A stretch of DNA of 33,490 nucleotides from Comamonadaceae bacterium (GTDB lineage Bacteria > Pseudomonadota > Gammaproteobacteria > Burkholderiales > Burkholderiaceae_C): NCBI GenBank assembly GCA_947487355.1, contig CANKXC010000004.1:1-33490 (forward strand). Reading direction: 5' to 3'. The position numbers and the translations under genes were made by a program. The notes under the pieces were generated by a model, which had not been told where the DNA came from, ran no database searches, and was given only the letters and a program-made list of their open reading frames with translations. Below are positions 1 through 10,111 of this stretch, in pieces (positions within the stretch are counted from its first letter, which is position 1; each line of letters opens with the position of its first letter).

Positions 1-173
1 GTTTGGGGGATACACCACGGGGAATAACTCAAATGGCTTCCAGGCGTTGCACCACCTGGCCGAAATTGGCCCATGACGCCCGCCAACCGTTCAGCCCAAT
101 CGCTGGGCCGAAAAGTGCGTCCATCCAAGGTGATGCCTTGAATCATTATTTCTTTGGCGGTGTTTGAAACCAT
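1..173 (-). CDS. DUF3579-family protein, 5' part only (runs off window start)
   Basis: Manual reverse translation from CAT at 171-173 gives MVSNTAKEIMIQGITLDGRTFRPSDWAERLAGVMGQFRPGGATPGSHLSYSPWCIPQ, open to the window edge; the G-x-T-xDG-xTFRPSDWAERL pattern resembles DUF3579. Absent from the ORF track, probably because it is truncated. Confidence 0.8.
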   Translation of the reverse strand, partial: MVSNTAKEIMIQGITLDGRTFRPSDWAERLAGVMGQFRPGGATPGSHLSYSPWCIPQ

Positions 174-340
174 CGATCAGAGGTTGTGAAATTGTTAAAG
201 CGAACAAGCAGGATCACCGCCATGCCGCATTGCCCAAGAATTGTATCTTATATAAGACTTAACACCCAATTTCTGGCTCTAAAATCTACCCTCAGCGGCC
301 CTTTCGTTGGGCCAATTTCTTTTTGACAGGAGATCTTTGT

Positions 341-1543
341 ATGTCCACTTTCATTGAAGCCACTTCGCCGCACACCATGAACACCTATGGCCGATTGCCC
401 ATCGCCATGAGTCATGGTCAAGGTTGCCGCCTGTGGGATGTCAATGGCAAAGTTTATTTGGACGCCTTGGGCGGCATTGCAGTCAATACGCTTGGACATA
501 ACCACGCCGAATTAGTCCCTGCACTTCAAGATCAGTTGAGCAAAATCATCCACAGCTGCAACTACTACCACGTGCCCAATCAAGAAAAATTGGCGGCCAA
601 GTTGGTTGAACTCTCCGGCATGACCAATGTCTTCTTTTGCAGCACTGGACTTGAAGCCAATGAAGCGGCCATTAAATTGGCGCGCAAGTTTGGACACAAT
701 AAAGGCATTGATAAACCCGAGATTGTTGTTTACGAGAAAGCTTTTCACGGCCGGAGCATCGCCACACTGAGCGCAACTGGCAACACCAAAATTCAAGAAG
801 GTTTTGGGCCCTTAGTGGAAGGCTTTGTGCGCGTTCCTGTCAACAACATTGAAGCATTGAGAAAAGCCACCGACAACAACCCCAACGTGGTTGCAGTTTT
901 TTTCGAGACCATCCAAGGCGAAGGTGGCGTCAATCCTATGCACATGGATTACTTGCGCGACGTTCGCAAACTTTGTGATGAAAAAGATTGGCTCATGATG
1001 ATCGACGAAGTGCAGTGTGGCATGGGCCGCACAGGCAAATGGTTTGCCCATCAGTGGGCCGGCATCAAAGCGGACGTCATGCCTTTGGCCAAGGGCTTGG
1101 GCTCTGGGGTTCCCATTGCAGCTGTAGTGGCTGGCCCCAAAGCAGCCCAAATTTTTCAACCAGGCAATCATGGAACAACTTTTGGCGGCAACCCCTTGGC
1201 CATGCGCGCTGGTGTCGAAACCATTCGCATCATGGAAAAAGACGGCTTGCTTGAAAACGCGGCAACCGTTGGTGCGCATCTCAAAGCGCGTTTAGAGGCG
1301 GGACTGGCAGGCGTTCAAGGCATCAAAGAAATTCGTGGCCAAGGACTGATGCTGGGCATTGAACTGACCAAGCCGTGCAGCGCGCTCACACAACGCGCCG
1401 CCGATGCAGGGTTGTTGATCAGCGTCACGGCAGACAGCGTCATCCGCATGGTCCCTCCGCTCATCCTGACGCAAGCAGAAGCCGATGAAATTGCAGACAT
1501 TTTGTTGCCCTTGATTAAGACTTATTTATCGGAGCAAAACTAA
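341..1543 (+). CDS. argD: acetylornithine/succinyldiaminopimelate aminotransferase (class III, PLP)
   Basis: ORF 323..1543; ATG at 341 preceded by AGGAG is the likely start. Class III aminotransferase motifs (FFCSTGLEANEAAIKLARKFG, MIDEVQCGMGRTGKWFAHQ, PLAKGLGSGVPIAA); followed by argF. Confidence 0.92.
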   Translation: MSTFIEATSPHTMNTYGRLPIAMSHGQGCRLWDVNGKVYLDALGGIAVNTLGHNHAELVPALQDQLSKIIHSCNYYHVPNQEKLAAKLVELSGMTNVFFCSTGLEANEAAIKLARKFGHNKGIDKPEIVVYEKAFHGRSIATLSATGNTKIQEGFGPLVEGFVRVPVNNIEALRKATDNNPNVVAVFFETIQGEGGVNPMHMDYLRDVRKLCDEKDWLMMIDEVQCGMGRTGKWFAHQWAGIKADVMPLAKGLGSGVPIAAVVAGPKAAQIFQPGNHGTTFGGNPLAMRAGVETIRIMEKDGLLENAATVGAHLKARLEAGLAGVQGIKEIRGQGLMLGIELTKPCSALTQRAADAGLLISVTADSVIRMVPPLILTQAEADEIADILLPLIKTYLSEQN

Positions 1544-2478
1544 TGGCCACTCAAGCGCAGCCGCAAGCTTTGCAGCACTATTTGCAATTCACAGACTTGA
1601 GCGCTGAAGATTACGCACACATTTTCAAACGTGCCGCCTTCATCAAAGCCAAGTTCAAGGCCTATGAAAAATATCAACCGCTGACCGACCGCACATTGGC
1701 CATGATTTTTGAAAAAGCTTCCACACGAACGCGTGTGAGCTTTGAAGCGGGCATGTACCAAATGGGAGGCTCAGTGGTTCACCTCACCACCGGTGACAGC
1801 CAATTGGGACGCGCAGAACCGATTGAAGACAGCGCGCGCGTCATCAGTCGCATGGTCGACTTGGTCATGATTCGAACCTATGGCCAAGACAAGATTGAAA
1901 AGTTTGCAGCGCACTCGCGCGTGCCCGTCATCAATGGTTTAACCAACGAATTTCACCCTTGTCAAATTTTGGCAGACATCTTCACTTACATCGAACACCG
2001 GGGCTCAATCGAAGGTAAAACAGTTGCGTGGGTGGGTGATGGCAACAACATGGCCAACACTTGGCTCCAAGCGGCAGATTTGCTTGGATTTAAAGTCAAC
2101 TTGAGTACGCCCAGTGGCTATGAAGTTGACCCTTCAGTGGTTGGCGTTCGAAGCGCAGCAAGTACCCAATTTTTCAAAGATCCCATGCAGGCCTGTGAAG
2201 GCGCCGATTTGGTCACCACAGATGTATGGACCAGCATGGGCTACGAAGCAGAAAATGAAGCGCGCAAGAAAGCCTTTGCCGACTGGTGCGTCGATGAAGA
2301 CATGATGAAAGTTGCAAAACCCGACGCGCTTTTCATGCATTGCTTGCCCGCCCATCGCGGCGAAGAGGTGAGCGCAGAAGTCATTGACGGCCCTCAATCA
2401 GTGGTTTGGGATGAGGCTGAAAATAGAATGCACGCCCAAAAGGCCTTGATGGAATTTTTGTTGCTAGGCAAGGTCTAA
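1543..2478 (+). CDS. argF: ornithine carbamoyltransferase
   Basis: EKASTRTRVSFEAGMYQMGG (STRTR carbamoyl-phosphate motif), FHPCQILADI, MHCLPAHRGEEV; TAATG overlap with argD. Confidence 0.96.
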   Translation: MATQAQPQALQHYLQFTDLSAEDYAHIFKRAAFIKAKFKAYEKYQPLTDRTLAMIFEKASTRTRVSFEAGMYQMGGSVVHLTTGDSQLGRAEPIEDSARVISRMVDLVMIRTYGQDKIEKFAAHSRVPVINGLTNEFHPCQILADIFTYIEHRGSIEGKTVAWVGDGNNMANTWLQAADLLGFKVNLSTPSGYEVDPSVVGVRSAASTQFFKDPMQACEGADLVTTDVWTSMGYEAENEARKKAFADWCVDEDMMKVAKPDALFMHCLPAHRGEEVSAEVIDGPQSVVWDEAENRMHAQKALMEFLLLGKV

Positions 2479-3674
2479 GGGCCTGCGTAAAGCCAAGGCA
2501 CATCCATCAAGGACTCCCCCATCAGGCGCATGGCCAGATCTCGGCCCCATCGCATGGGGCCTTGCATGTGAAAGATTCGCCCATTTCGAATTGAACGCGC
2601 TTGAACCCTTGCGTTGCGAGCCCATCGCATTTGCGCATACAACTGCCAACGTGCATTGAGCGGCAAATCTACTTGAGCCCAACACACAGCCAGCGCTGCG
2701 GCATCCTCGATGGCCATGCCAGCGCCTTGTGCCAAAAAGGGACGCATGGGATGTGCTGCATCGCCAAGCAAAGCAATTCTGCCTTTGGCCATTTGGCTTG
2801 CACTTACCAATGGAGGTCGGTCACAGATTGGCCATCGTCGCCAAGCAGGCACGGCTTCCAGAACATCTTTCAAGTGAGGGTGAAGAACCCCCAAAGCTTC
2901 AAATAATTCTTCTTGGTTTGCATCATGGTCCCAGTCTTTCAACGACTCAGGCAACTGACCTGGCGCAATGACAACCATGTTCAAAAATTCGCCACCTCTT
3001 ACTGGGTACAACACAGCATGCATGCGAGAACCCACCCAGACCATCACGTCTTGTTGCCGAAGAGCTTCGGGCAACAGACGCATTGGCAAAAGCGCTCTGT
3101 AGGCAACCAAGCCCGTCACCCGTGGCGGCGTATTGGTCAATACATAATTTCTAGTGTCGCTCCACAAGCCATCAGCACCGACCATTGCTGGCGATTTGAT
3201 CGCTTCTATTTGGCCCGTTTGAATATCACGAACTTGGACGCTGATACCGTCATGAATCTCTTGCAATGAATCGACTTGGCTTTGAAGCTTCAACTCAGCC
3301 AGACCATCGTTCAAGACTTTCTGAAGCAGAACATGATGCAAGTCAGCACGATGCACCGTGACATAGGGCGCACCATATTTTTCAAGACTTCTTTGACCTA
3401 ATGTCAAAGTGCCCAAAGTCTGTCCCGAGACCGCATCCCTAACCTGGAGGCTTTGCGGCACAAAGGTAAATTCATTGAGGGCTTTTTCCAAGCCCCAAGA
3501 AAACAAAGTACGGGTGACATTGGGACCCATTTGAATGCCAGCGCCCACCTCACTGAACTGTGTTGCGCGCTCAAGCAATAATGGCTTAGCGCCTTTTTGT
3601 GCGCACGCCAATGCAGCGGCCAAACCGCCAATACCGCCACCCACAATTAACATTGAGTTTTCCACTTTGTCCAT
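2475..3674 (-). CDS. FAD-dependent aromatic-ring monooxygenase (salicylate / 3-hydroxybenzoate 6-hydroxylase-like)
   Basis: N-terminal GGGIGGLAAALACAQKG Rossmann motif, GADGLWSDTRNYV, and ALLGDAAHPMRPFLAQGAGMAIEDAAAL FAD motif. Confidence 0.85.
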   Translation of the reverse strand: MDKVENSMLIVGGGIGGLAAALACAQKGAKPLLLERATQFSEVGAGIQMGPNVTRTLFSWGLEKALNEFTFVPQSLQVRDAVSGQTLGTLTLGQRSLEKYGAPYVTVHRADLHHVLLQKVLNDGLAELKLQSQVDSLQEIHDGISVQVRDIQTGQIEAIKSPAMVGADGLWSDTRNYVLTNTPPRVTGLVAYRALLPMRLLPEALRQQDVMVWVGSRMHAVLYPVRGGEFLNMVVIAPGQLPESLKDWDHDANQEELFEALGVLHPHLKDVLEAVPAWRRWPICDRPPLVSASQMAKGRIALLGDAAHPMRPFLAQGAGMAIEDAAALAVCWAQVDLPLNARWQLYAQMRWARNARVQARSIRNGRIFHMQGPMRWGRDLAMRLMGESLMDVPWLYAGP

Positions 3675-3714
3675 TTTGCAGCGAACTCTCTCAACACCCT
3701 AAGTTAGGCAATAA

Positions 3715-3748
3715 AAAAGCCCAAAAGACAGACATCTTTTGGGCTTTT
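3715..3748 (-). terminator. intrinsic terminator downstream of acnB
   Basis: Perfect 14-bp stem AAAAGCCCAAAAGA-CAGACA-TCTTTTGGGCTTTT; on the - strand it is followed by a T-rich run (TTTTTTAT). Confidence 0.88.
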
Positions 3749-3770
3749 GCTCTGAGGTTCTTGGCTCAGA

Positions 3771-6362
3771 TTAGGCGGCAACACCTTTGGCCACTTCTGC
3801 GTACTCTTCAATTTTGTCGAAGTTCATGTACTTGTAGATCTGGCTTCCGTCCTTGTTAATTTCGGTCATGCTAGATTGGTACTCTTCAATCGTCGGAATG
3901 CGGCCCAGTTTGGAACTGATGGCCGCAACTTCTGCCGATGCCAAAAACACATTGGTGTTTTTACCCAAACGGTTGGGGAAGTTACGTGTTGAAGTTGACA
4001 CCACAGTTGCACCCTCACGAACTTGCGCTTGGTTGCCCATGCACAAGGAGCAGCCTGGCATTTCGGTACGGGCACCTGCAGCGCCAAACACGCCGTAGTG
4101 GCCTTCTTTGGTGAGTTCTGCCGCGTCCATTTTGGTTGGAGGTGCAACCCACAACTTGACAGGAATGTCACGACGACCTTCGAGCAACTTAGAAGCGGCA
4201 CGGAAGTGGCCAATGTTGGTCATGCAAGAGCCAATGAACACTTCGTCAATTTTGGTACCAGCAACTTCAGACATCAGTTTGGCATCGTCTGGGTCGTTAG
4301 GACAGCACAAGACGGGCTCTTTCAACTGGTCCATGTCAATCTCGAGCACGTGTGCATATTCTGCGTCAGCGTCGGCTTGAAGCAAGTTGGGGTTGGCCAA
4401 CCAAGCTTCAACCGCCTTGATGCGACGCTCAAGTGCGCGCTTGTCGTTGTAGCCCTCGGCAATCATGTTTTTCATCAAAACGATGTTGGAGTTGAGGTAC
4501 TCTTTGATGGGCTCAGGATTGAGTTTGACTGTGCAACCTGCTGCTGAACGCTCGGCGGATGCATCAGACAATTCAAATGCTTGTTCAACCTTCAGATCTG
4601 GCAAGCCTTCAATCTCCAAAATACGACCAGAGAATTCGTTGATCTTGCCGGACTTGGCAACGGTCAACAAACCCGCTTTGATGGCGTAGTAAGGAATGGC
4701 ATGAACCAAATCGCGCAAGGTAATGCCGGGTTGCATCTTGCCTTTGAAACGGACCAAGACAGACTCGGGCATGTCCAAGGGCATGACGCCTGTGGCCGCA
4801 CCAAACGCTACCAAGCCTGAGCCAGCGGGGAAAGAAATACCGATGGGGAAACGTGTGTGGGAATCGCCACCGGTGCCCACGGTATCGGGCAACAACAAAC
4901 GGTTCAACCAGCTGTGGATCACGCCGTCACCTGGTTTCAAAGAAACACCACCGCGGTTACTGATGAATGCAGGCAATTCGTGATGCGTTTTGACGTCCAC
5001 TTTTTTGGGATAAGCGGCTGTGTGGCAGAACGATTGCATCACCATGTCTGCAGAGAAGCCCAAACAGGCCAAGTCTTTCAACTCATCACGCGTCATGGGA
5101 CCCGTCGTGTCTTGTGAACCGACAGTGGTCATTTTGGGCTCGCAATAGACGCCTGGACGAACGCCCTGACCTTCGGGCAAGCCACAAGCACGACCCACCA
5201 TTTTTTGGGCCAATGTAAAACCGGCCTTGGTGCTAGCGGGAACTTTGGGCAAGCGGAACAATGTGGAAGTAGGCAAGCCCAAAAAGTCACGCGCCTTGGC
5301 TGTGAGTGAACGACCAATGATCAGATTGATACGGCCGCCGGCGCGCACTTCGTCAAACAAAACTTCACTCTTGAGTTCGAAGGTAGCGATGGTTTCGCCA
5401 TTTTTCAAAATTTTGCCGTCGTAAGGCAAGACATCAATCACATCACCCATTTCCAATTTGGAGACATCGACTTCAATGGGCAAAGCACCAGAGTCTTCTT
5501 GTGTGTTGAAGAAAATAGGCGCAATTTTGCCACCCAAGGTGACGCCACCAAAGCGCTTGTTGGGGACAAAAGGAATGTCTTCGCCAAAGCCCCAGATGAT
5601 GCTGTTGGTGGCAGATTTGCGGGAAGAACCTGTGCCCACCACATCGCCCACATAGGCCACCAAGTGACCTTTTTTCTTCAGCTCTTCAATGAAAGCCATG
5701 GGGCCACGCTTGCCGTCTTCTTCTGGTTTGAAGGCCGCATCAGGACGCGTATTTTTCAACATGGCCAAATAGTGCAATGGAATGTCGGGGCGACTCCATG
5801 CATCGGGTGCGGGGGACAAATCATCTGTGTTGGTTTCGCCTGGCACTTTGAACACAGAGACCGTCATTTTCTGGGCCACTTCAGGCCGTGAAGTGAACCA
5901 TTCGGCATCGGCCCAGCTCTTAACAACAGCTGTAGCGTTGGCATTGCCTGCTTTGGACTTCTCGGCCACATCGTGGAAGAAGTCAAACATCAACAATGTC
6001 TTTTTGAGGGCTTCAGCAGCCACTGTGCCAACTTCTTTGTCATCGAGCAAATCAATCAAGGGCTTCACGTTGTAGCCACCGACCATGGTGCCCAATAGTT
6101 GCGTGGCTTTGGATTTGTCGATCAGTGCAATTTTGACATCGCCATGTGCAACTGCTGACAAGAAGGAAGCCTTGACCTTGGCCGCATCGTCGACACCAGG
6201 CGGCACGCGGTACGTTAACAATTCCAATAAAAATGCGTCTTCACCTTGAGGTGGATTTTTGATGAGTTCAATTAACTCAGCGGTTTGTGGCGCATCCAAA
6301 GGCAGTGGGGGAATTCCCAGAGCTGCGCGTTCTGCGACATGATCACGATAGGCTTTCAACAT
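3771..6362 (-). CDS. acnB: bifunctional aconitate hydratase 2 / 2-methylisocitrate dehydratase
   Basis: 863 aa; starts [85 protein letters not shown]. Confidence 0.97.
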   Translation of the reverse strand: MLKAYRDHVAERAALGIPPLPLDAPQTAELIELIKNPPQGEDAFLLELLTYRVPPGVDDAAKVKASFLSAVAHGDVKIALIDKSKATQLLGTMVGGYNVKPLIDLLDDKEVGTVAAEALKKTLLMFDFFHDVAEKSKAGNANATAVVKSWADAEWFTSRPEVAQKMTVSVFKVPGETNTDDLSPAPDAWSRPDIPLHYLAMLKNTRPDAAFKPEEDGKRGPMAFIEELKKKGHLVAYVGDVVGTGSSRKSATNSIIWGFGEDIPFVPNKRFGGVTLGGKIAPIFFNTQEDSGALPIEVDVSKLEMGDVIDVLPYDGKILKNGETIATFELKSEVLFDEVRAGGRINLIIGRSLTAKARDFLGLPTSTLFRLPKVPASTKAGFTLAQKMVGRACGLPEGQGVRPGVYCEPKMTTVGSQDTTGPMTRDELKDLACLGFSADMVMQSFCHTAAYPKKVDVKTHHELPAFISNRGGVSLKPGDGVIHSWLNRLLLPDTVGTGGDSHTRFPIGISFPAGSGLVAFGAATGVMPLDMPESVLVRFKGKMQPGITLRDLVHAIPYYAIKAGLLTVAKSGKINEFSGRILEIEGLPDLKVEQAFELSDASAERSAAGCTVKLNPEPIKEYLNSNIVLMKNMIAEGYNDKRALERRIKAVEAWLANPNLLQADADAEYAHVLEIDMDQLKEPVLCCPNDPDDAKLMSEVAGTKIDEVFIGSCMTNIGHFRAASKLLEGRRDIPVKLWVAPPTKMDAAELTKEGHYGVFGAAGARTEMPGCSLCMGNQAQVREGATVVSTSTRNFPNRLGKNTNVFLASAEVAAISSKLGRIPTIEEYQSSMTEINKDGSQIYKYMNFDKIEEYAEVAKGVAA

Positions 6363-6416
6363 TTTTTCTCTCCTGTCAAACGAATTAACTGTAAAAATAA
6401 ATCTTAAAAAATGAAG

Positions 6417-6977
6417 TCAACGAGGCGCTGAAGTTGGCGCGGTATTGACATCAATCAAAGGTGGCGGCGGATTCAGTTTCATTTCATTGGCAAATGCCAC
6501 TTGATCGGGGTGCGCGCATTCATCCGCCAAACGACGTCCATTTTTCTGGTCCATCAGCATCGATTTGTTGGCCAGTTGAAGCCAAACGGCGCCAGCTTTT
6601 TCGTCCTCTAAACGGATGGCCCCCGTAGTGGTGGCAACTGGTTTCATTCGGTACTTGTAGCCCTTGCCCTGAAGGTTGAAGTAGCCGGGTGATTTTTCAT
6701 CGGCAGTCATGCTGACAACTGCACCCAACTCACATGGCAAATTACCAACATGCACTTTGTCAGCGATTTGCAGCTCATGGGCTGCAAGCTCAGGTTGAAC
6801 GGGCGCTTTGTTTGAATTTTGTTTGGACGCTTCAGCTTTTTGATTGGTTTTGGCAGCGGCCTTTGCTTGTGCTTTTTGAGTCTGTGTATTTGTACCAGAC
6901 TGCCCTTGAGCCATAGAGCCACTGAACGCCAAGATTGAAACCAACAAGGAGGCGAATAAAAATTTCAGACGGCGCAT
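6417..6977 (-). CDS. secreted/periplasmic hypothetical protein
   Basis: 186 aa; signal-peptide-like N-terminus MRRLKFLFASLLVSILAFSGSMAQGQ then a low-complexity K/A/Q/T linker; lies between the CitE-like gene and acnB in the same orientation. Confidence 0.75.
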   Translation of the reverse strand: MRRLKFLFASLLVSILAFSGSMAQGQSGTNTQTQKAQAKAAAKTNQKAEASKQNSNKAPVQPELAAHELQIADKVHVGNLPCELGAVVSMTADEKSPGYFNLQGKGYKYRMKPVATTTGAIRLEDEKAGAVWLQLANKSMLMDQKNGRRLADECAHPDQVAFANEMKLNPPPPLIDVNTAPTSAPR

Positions 6978-7960
6978 GCATACTCCTCAAAATATTTCAG
7001 AGCAGACTCTGGCATGGCACGTCCTGTGTGATGAGCGCGCTCTAACACTTGCCAAAAGAATCGATAGCTGGCGCGATCATGCAATTGTCCCGCATGACTG
7101 ACAGGCGCCCAATTGGCGCGCTCTGCAGCTTCAATCAGGCTTGCAGCATTTTCAATTTCAGACGACGAAGGCGCAAAGGCTTCAATCAGCGGCCTAATTT
7201 GACTAGGGTGAATACTCCACATCCTGGTAAATCCAAGTTCACGCGAGGCTTTGGTGGCAGCTGTTTTGATGGCTTCTAAATCGCTGAATTCTGTAACGAC
7301 ACAGTGCGCAGGAACTTTGCCATGGGCATGACACGCGCTGGCAATTTCAAGCTTGGCCCGAAGCACCAAGGGATGTGTGAATTGGCCTTGAACGCCCATA
7401 CCACTTGCGGGTATGGCACCCCCATGTGCCGACACAAAATCCATGAGGCCAAAACTGAGTGACTGAACGCGAGGGTGTGCGGCTATTTCAAAAGCATGAT
7501 GCACAGCAGTGGGCGATTCAATTAAGACATGCAGAGGCAGCTGCTTGGCACCCACCTGGTCAATGAACTTGACTGCTGTTTCTACGTCTTGAACAGACTC
7601 AACTTTGGGAACCATGACGTGCTTCAAGTTGGCATGGCAATGGGTCAAAATTAATGCAACATCTTCGGCAAATGAAGGATGATCAACGGCGTGAACTCGA
7701 ACCGCAATTCGAGCATTTTGTGGTGCACTCAACGCTATTTCTTTGACCAAATGGGCGTGCTCTATTTCACCGCCCACTGGTGCGCCGTCTTCGCAATCGA
7801 GTGTGACATCAAAGACACAGGTGCCAAACTCTTGCGTCATCTCGGCTTGCAGCTGCAAGCTTTTGCGCATCCGCACTTCAACACCACTGTAGTGATCACA
7901 AACAGGCAAGACCATGCTTGCTGCTTGTGAGCCCAACAAAATGTCGCGCGGATGCTTCAC
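6965..7960 (-). CDS. HpcH/HpaI aldolase / CitE-family CoA ester lyase
   Basis: VFDVTLDCEDGAPVGG, ARIAVRVHAVDHP, VMVPKVESVQDVE, LHVLIESPTAVHHAFEIA, GFTRMWSIHPSQI are CitE/malyl-CoA lyase-like blocks. Confidence 0.85.
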   Translation of the reverse strand: MKHPRDILLGSQAASMVLPVCDHYSGVEVRMRKSLQLQAEMTQEFGTCVFDVTLDCEDGAPVGGEIEHAHLVKEIALSAPQNARIAVRVHAVDHPSFAEDVALILTHCHANLKHVMVPKVESVQDVETAVKFIDQVGAKQLPLHVLIESPTAVHHAFEIAAHPRVQSLSFGLMDFVSAHGGAIPASGMGVQGQFTHPLVLRAKLEIASACHAHGKVPAHCVVTEFSDLEAIKTAATKASRELGFTRMWSIHPSQIRPLIEAFAPSSSEIENAASLIEAAERANWAPVSHAGQLHDRASYRFFWQVLERAHHTGRAMPESALKYFEEYACAV

Positions 7961-7975
7961 AAAAGTGACAGTTGA

Positions 7976-8962
7976 TTAGACCAAGTGCGCTACGCCGGCT
8001 TGCTCGTCTGTCAACTCTTTCAAAGTTTTGTCGATGCAGGCTTGGCTGAACACATCAATTTCCAAACCTTCCACCACTTTGTATTCGCCATTGGCGCATG
8101 TCACGGGGAAGCCGAACATGACGTCTTTGGGAATACCGTACCAACCTTGTGAAGGAATGCCCATGGTGACCCAGTGGCCGTTGGTGCCCAAGGCCCAGTC
8201 GCGCATGTGATCGATGGCGGCGTTGGCAGCAGAGGCCGCAGAAGACAAGCCACGCGCTTCAATGATGGCTGCGCCGCGTTTGCCAACTGTTGGCAAGAAC
8301 ACATTGGCATTCCAATCCTGATCGTTGATCATGGTCTTGACGGATTCGCCGTTGATGGTGGCAAAACGGTAATCGGCGTACATAGTGGGAGAGTGGTTGC
8401 CCCAAACGCACAATTTCTGAATGTCGGCAACAGCTTTGCCTGTTTTGGCAGCAATTTGTGAGGCGGCGCGGTTGTGGTCCAAGCGCAGCATGGCAGTGAA
8501 ATTGCCAGGGTTCAGATCGGGGGCGCTCTTCATTGCAATGTAGGCGTTGGTATTGGCAGGGTTGCCCACCACCAAAACTTTAACATTGCGTGAAGCGACG
8601 GCGTTCAAAGCCTTGCCTTGGGCTGTAAAAATAGCGCCGTTGATAGCGAGCAACTCGGCACGCTCCATGCCGGGGCCGCGGGGACGTGAACCGACCAACA
8701 ATGCGTAATCGGTGTCTTTGAAAGCTGTCATGGGATCGGAATGGGCTTCCATGCCTGCGAGCAATGGGAATGCGCAGTCGTCCAATTCCATCATGACGCC
8801 CTTCAGGGCTTTCTGTGCTTTTTCATCAGGGATTTCAAGCAATTGCAAGATCACGGGTTGATCTTTGCCCAACATTTCGCCCGAAGCGATGCGAAACAAC
8901 AATGCATACCCAATTTGACCAGCGGCTCCTGTGACGGCAACGCGAACGGGCTTTTTGCTCAT
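7976..8962 (-). CDS. mdh: malate dehydrogenase
   Basis: ORF 7976..9037; likely start at 8962 ([32 protein letters not shown]); [35 protein letters not shown]. Confidence 0.96.
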   Translation of the reverse strand: MSKKPVRVAVTGAAGQIGYALLFRIASGEMLGKDQPVILQLLEIPDEKAQKALKGVMMELDDCAFPLLAGMEAHSDPMTAFKDTDYALLVGSRPRGPGMERAELLAINGAIFTAQGKALNAVASRNVKVLVVGNPANTNAYIAMKSAPDLNPGNFTAMLRLDHNRAASQIAAKTGKAVADIQKLCVWGNHSPTMYADYRFATINGESVKTMINDQDWNANVFLPTVGKRGAAIIEARGLSSAASAANAAIDHMRDWALGTNGHWVTMGIPSQGWYGIPKDVMFGFPVTCANGEYKVVEGLEIDVFSQACIDKTLKELTDEQAGVAHLV

Positions 8963-9034
8963 GGTGTGAACTCCAGATAGTGATAAGAAAACGAACTTCG
9001 CCAACCCCATCCCGACATTCACTGCCGGCCAGGT

Positions 9035-9053
9035 CATCTGAAATCATCAGATG
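9035..9053. promoter_or_regulatory. inverted repeat CATCTGA-N5-TCAGATG in the mdh/gntR intergenic region
   Basis: Perfect 7-bp arms with 5-nt spacer, 73 nt upstream of the mdh ATG. Confidence 0.4.
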
Positions 9054-9131
9054 GGTGCACACAATGAATGTGCACGGGCAAACAGCTTTCGAGTGTACTC
9101 GCGAAAACCCTCCAAAGTCAATTTGTCTTAT

Positions 9132-9146
9132 GTCTTATATAAGATA
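9132..9146. promoter_or_regulatory. candidate GntR operator GTCTTATATAAGATA (core palindrome TCTTATATAAGA, 9133-9144)
   Basis: 12-bp perfect palindrome between divergent mdh and gntR; the 15-mer recurs exactly, reverse-complemented, at 244-258. Confidence 0.6.
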
Positions 9147-9189
9147 TCATTGCCCTACTTTAATGTCCGCCCATTCAAGGGCAAGAGTC

Positions 9190-9969
9190 ATGACATCCCA
9201 AGTTTTTTCTGCTGATTCATCTGATTTCCAAGACGCCGCACTTGCGCCGGCTTTCAGTCCTTTGTACCAACAAATCAAAGGCTTAATTCTTCAAGGCTTG
9301 CAATCTGGCGAATGGAAGCCCGGCGAGGGCATTCCAAGCGAAATGGAACTGGCGGCGCGCTACCGCGTGAGTCAGGGAACAGTCAGAAAAGCCATCGATG
9401 AGTTGGCGAACAACCATTTGCTAATTCGGCGCCAAGGCAAAGGAACTTTCGTTGCCACCCACGCCGAACAACAAATTCAATACCGATTTTTAAAACTCAT
9501 GCCCGATTTGGGTGATCCCAAAATCGAGGGGCCAGCCCAAAGAAAAATCATCGACTGTAAAAAACTCAGGGCCAATGCAGACATTGCCCGGGCTTTGGCC
9601 ATCCGATCAGGTGACGCCGTTCTTCAAGTCAGGCGTGTTCTGTCTTTTGCAGGGTCGCCCACCATTTTGGAAGACCTTTGGCTTCCCGGCACACCCTTCA
9701 AGGGTCTGACTGCCGAGCGCTTAAGTGAGTACGATGGACCCATGTATGCCATGTTTGAAGCTGAATTTGGTGTCCGCATGGTGAAGGCTGAGGAAAAAAT
9801 CAAAGCGGTGATGCCCGATAGCGCCCAATGCAAACTCCTCGAAATCAAATCAAACACACCCCTATTGAGCGTCGAGAGACTGGCTTTTACCTACAACGAC
9901 ACACCGATGGAATTGCGCAGAGGGTTCTATGTCACTGATACCCACCATTACCACAACGACCTAAATTGA
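9190..9969 (+). CDS. GntR-family transcriptional regulator, HutC-type (UTRA domain)
   Basis: ORF 8980..9969; likely start at ATG 9163 or 9190. PLYQQIKGLILQGLQSGEWKPGEGIPSEMELAARYRVSQGTVRKAIDELANNHLLIRRQGKGTFVA is a GntR wHTH; C-terminus is UTRA-like. Confidence 0.9.
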   Translation: MTSQVFSADSSDFQDAALAPAFSPLYQQIKGLILQGLQSGEWKPGEGIPSEMELAARYRVSQGTVRKAIDELANNHLLIRRQGKGTFVATHAEQQIQYRFLKLMPDLGDPKIEGPAQRKIIDCKKLRANADIARALAIRSGDAVLQVRRVLSFAGSPTILEDLWLPGTPFKGLTAERLSEYDGPMYAMFEAEFGVRMVKAEEKIKAVMPDSAQCKLLEIKSNTPLLSVERLAFTYNDTPMELRRGFYVTDTHHYHNDLN

Positions 9970-10111
9970 CACCTTCGCGACTAAAAATGAGGTTTAAAAA
10001 ACTGTTTTTTAATTAGTTCTTGAAATTCTCATGTCAGTTTGTTGCGTTGCAATAGAATTCGCGCACTGCAGTCAAAAATTTCAGTGAAGTTACCAAAGAG
10101 GAATTAACAAA

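Noticed and set aside
3853-6075. Many ORFs of 60-174 aa antisense to acnB in the ORF track
   Set aside because: They lie entirely opposite a well-supported CDS and have no recognisable motifs; typical shadow ORFs.
8980-9189. 61-70 aa N-terminal extension of the GntR ORF
   Set aside because: Non-conserved-looking sequence that would run through the palindromic operator region; ATG 9163 or 9190 is preferred.
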